From positions 1,730,764 to 1,794,763 of the forward strand of contig NZ_LT669940.1 of NCBI RefSeq assembly GCF_900128505.1: a DNA stretch of 64,000 nucleotides, in the 5' to 3' direction. Positions 63,218 through 64,000 of this stretch are shown here, piece after piece. The position numbers were made by a program, and so were the translations under genes. Source of the DNA: Parabacteroides timonensis (lineage in GTDB: Bacteria; Bacteroidota; Bacteroidia; Bacteroidales; Tannerellaceae). The notes beneath the pieces were generated by a model. It searched no databases. It was not told where the DNA came from and worked only from the letters and a program-made list of their open reading frames with translations. How positions within the stretch are numbered: position 1 is the first letter of the stretch; every line of letters begins with the position of its first letter.

Positions 63218-63470
63218 AGAACTATGTTTTTACACAATGCGCTGATAACCAATATTATACATTGAAAAAAGAAATATATATCACTTAATAATACAATATT
63301 CAATTTGACTTTTGGCTTAAATTCATTTTCATTTATAAAGTTGATAATTAATAGATTAGCAATATTAGCAAATAAAAAGGTAAAAATTTGATATTCAATT
63401 TTTAATACCAAATTTCTACCTGAAAAATGAAATAATTAACATTTATTCGCCTGTAAGCAATATAGAAAAA
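63218..63470. other. AT-rich gap upstream of truncated susC
   Basis: No gene or SusC-like coding sequence. No -33/-7 pair facing the susC was found. Very AT-rich, as often seen beside rearrangement breakpoints. Confidence 0.4.
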
Positions 63471-64000
63471 CTATTTGAATTCTTGTAAAAACTTTCGTAC
63501 TGGGATTTGTTTAATTCCTTCATACGAACTTCCTTCTAACTCATCCATCGTGATAACCATTTTAGGATAATTATCTTTTATAGCTAAAAGATTTCCAAAT
63601 TCCCGTTGGTGTGATTTTGGATCCATTACCGAATACGCCACCTGAACATATATCTTTTCTCCGTCTTTTTCTCCAACAAAATCTATCTCTTTTTCTCCAT
63701 CCCTCCCGACTGACAAATCATATCCGTTGACCAAAAGGTGATGGCAAACAACATTTTCTAATACCTGCCCTATATCATTTGGTTTAAAAGGTCGAATCGC
63801 ATGACGGATGCCCAAATCTTCAAAATAGTATTTTTCTCCTATCTGGAATTGTCGTTTCCCTTGAATATCAGAAGGACGTAGTCTTTTCACAAAATAAGCA
63901 TTGTTAAGATAAGTCAGATACTCTAATATTGTTTTAGGAGGCAAATCGACACGCTGAGATTTAAGATATTCGCTTATTTTATTTGCAGAAAATAAATTTC
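63471..64000 (-). CDS. ATP-binding protein, C-terminal DUF4143 part
   Basis: The 5' end lies outside the right edge; about 176 C-terminal residues are visible and the frame is open to the edge (NLFSANKISEYLKSQRVDLPPK). The segment TILEYLTYLNNAYFVKRL, GEKYYFEDLGIRHAI and ENVVCHHLLVNGYDLSVGR is typical of the DUF4143 domain of AAA+ ATPases (DUF4143/PD-(D/E)XK-like end: EIDFVGEKDGEKIYVQVAYS). The ATPase half would be upstream. Function is not established for these proteins; they are often in accessory regions. Confidence 0.85.
   Translation of the reverse strand, partial: NLFSANKISEYLKSQRVDLPPKTILEYLTYLNNAYFVKRLRPSDIQGKRQFQIGEKYYFEDLGIRHAIRPFKPNDIGQVLENVVCHHLLVNGYDLSVGRDGEKEIDFVGEKDGEKIYVQVAYSVMDPKSHQREFGNLLAIKDNYPKMVITMDELEGSSYEGIKQIPVRKFLQEFK

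Noticed and set aside
63202..63411. 69-codon minus-strand frame upstream of truncated susC
   Set aside because: Very AT-rich low-complexity sequence without signal peptide or SusC similarity; probably chance.

Overview
The window looks like chromosomal DNA from a gut Bacteroidales bacterium, most likely Parabacteroides or a close relative. The main reasons are three SusC/SusD pairs, two hybrid two-component regulators, an ECF sigma/FecR pair, promoters of the Bacteroidota type (TAnnTTTG at -7) and very weak Shine-Dalgarno signals. The genus is inferred from overall protein flavour, not from a marker gene. No rRNA, tRNA or CRISPR array was recognised.

Layout. 1-773: start of an M13 metallopeptidase running off the left edge. 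0.9-11.1 kb: plus-strand glycosidases (GH35, GH27, two GH51), interrupted by a small islet (3.3-5.6 kb) with a REP-like element, an XRE regulator, a 41-bp tandem array and an unrecognised protein. 11.3-12.9 kb: a sugar nucleotidyltransferase and an ECF sigma factor. 12.9-24.1 kb (minus): a polysaccharide utilisation locus (PUL) with FecR, STN-type SusC, SusD, GH27, GH89 and a serine-type sulfatase, which points to a sulfated host glycan such as mucin O-glycan or heparan sulfate. 24.3-24.6 kb: a susC 5' remnant behind a promoter whose -33 element lies in a 13-bp tandem repeat. 24.7-35.4 kb (minus): a second PUL with a hybrid regulator, SusC, SusD and a GH43-like enzyme, followed by a DcaP-like porin.

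36.9-46.9 kb is mostly housekeeping: two cyclophilins, a palindromic 44-bp repeat array, a MATE exporter, an RluF-like pseudouridine synthase, an S9 peptidase, a SPOR lipoprotein, and a membrane protein translationally coupled to a CxxCH/beta-propeller lipoprotein. 47.0-50.8 kb: a PfkB kinase and a hybrid regulator with a periplasmic sugar-binding sensor, resembling the fructose-sensing pair of Bacteroides fructan loci but without the rest of that locus. 50.9-56.7 kb: a WbuC-like cupin, a small secreted protein, the serC-serA-DUF1015 operon and rarA.

56.9-64.0 kb holds the most interesting segment. A tyrosine recombinase lies next to susD and a susC that lacks promoter, signal peptide and most of its N-terminal domain. 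The susC homology stops abruptly beside a recombination-site-like palindrome within the conserved SYVG codons. This suggests a phase-variable (DNA inversion) outer-membrane system held in an OFF or storage configuration. A DUF4143-type ATPase runs off the right edge.
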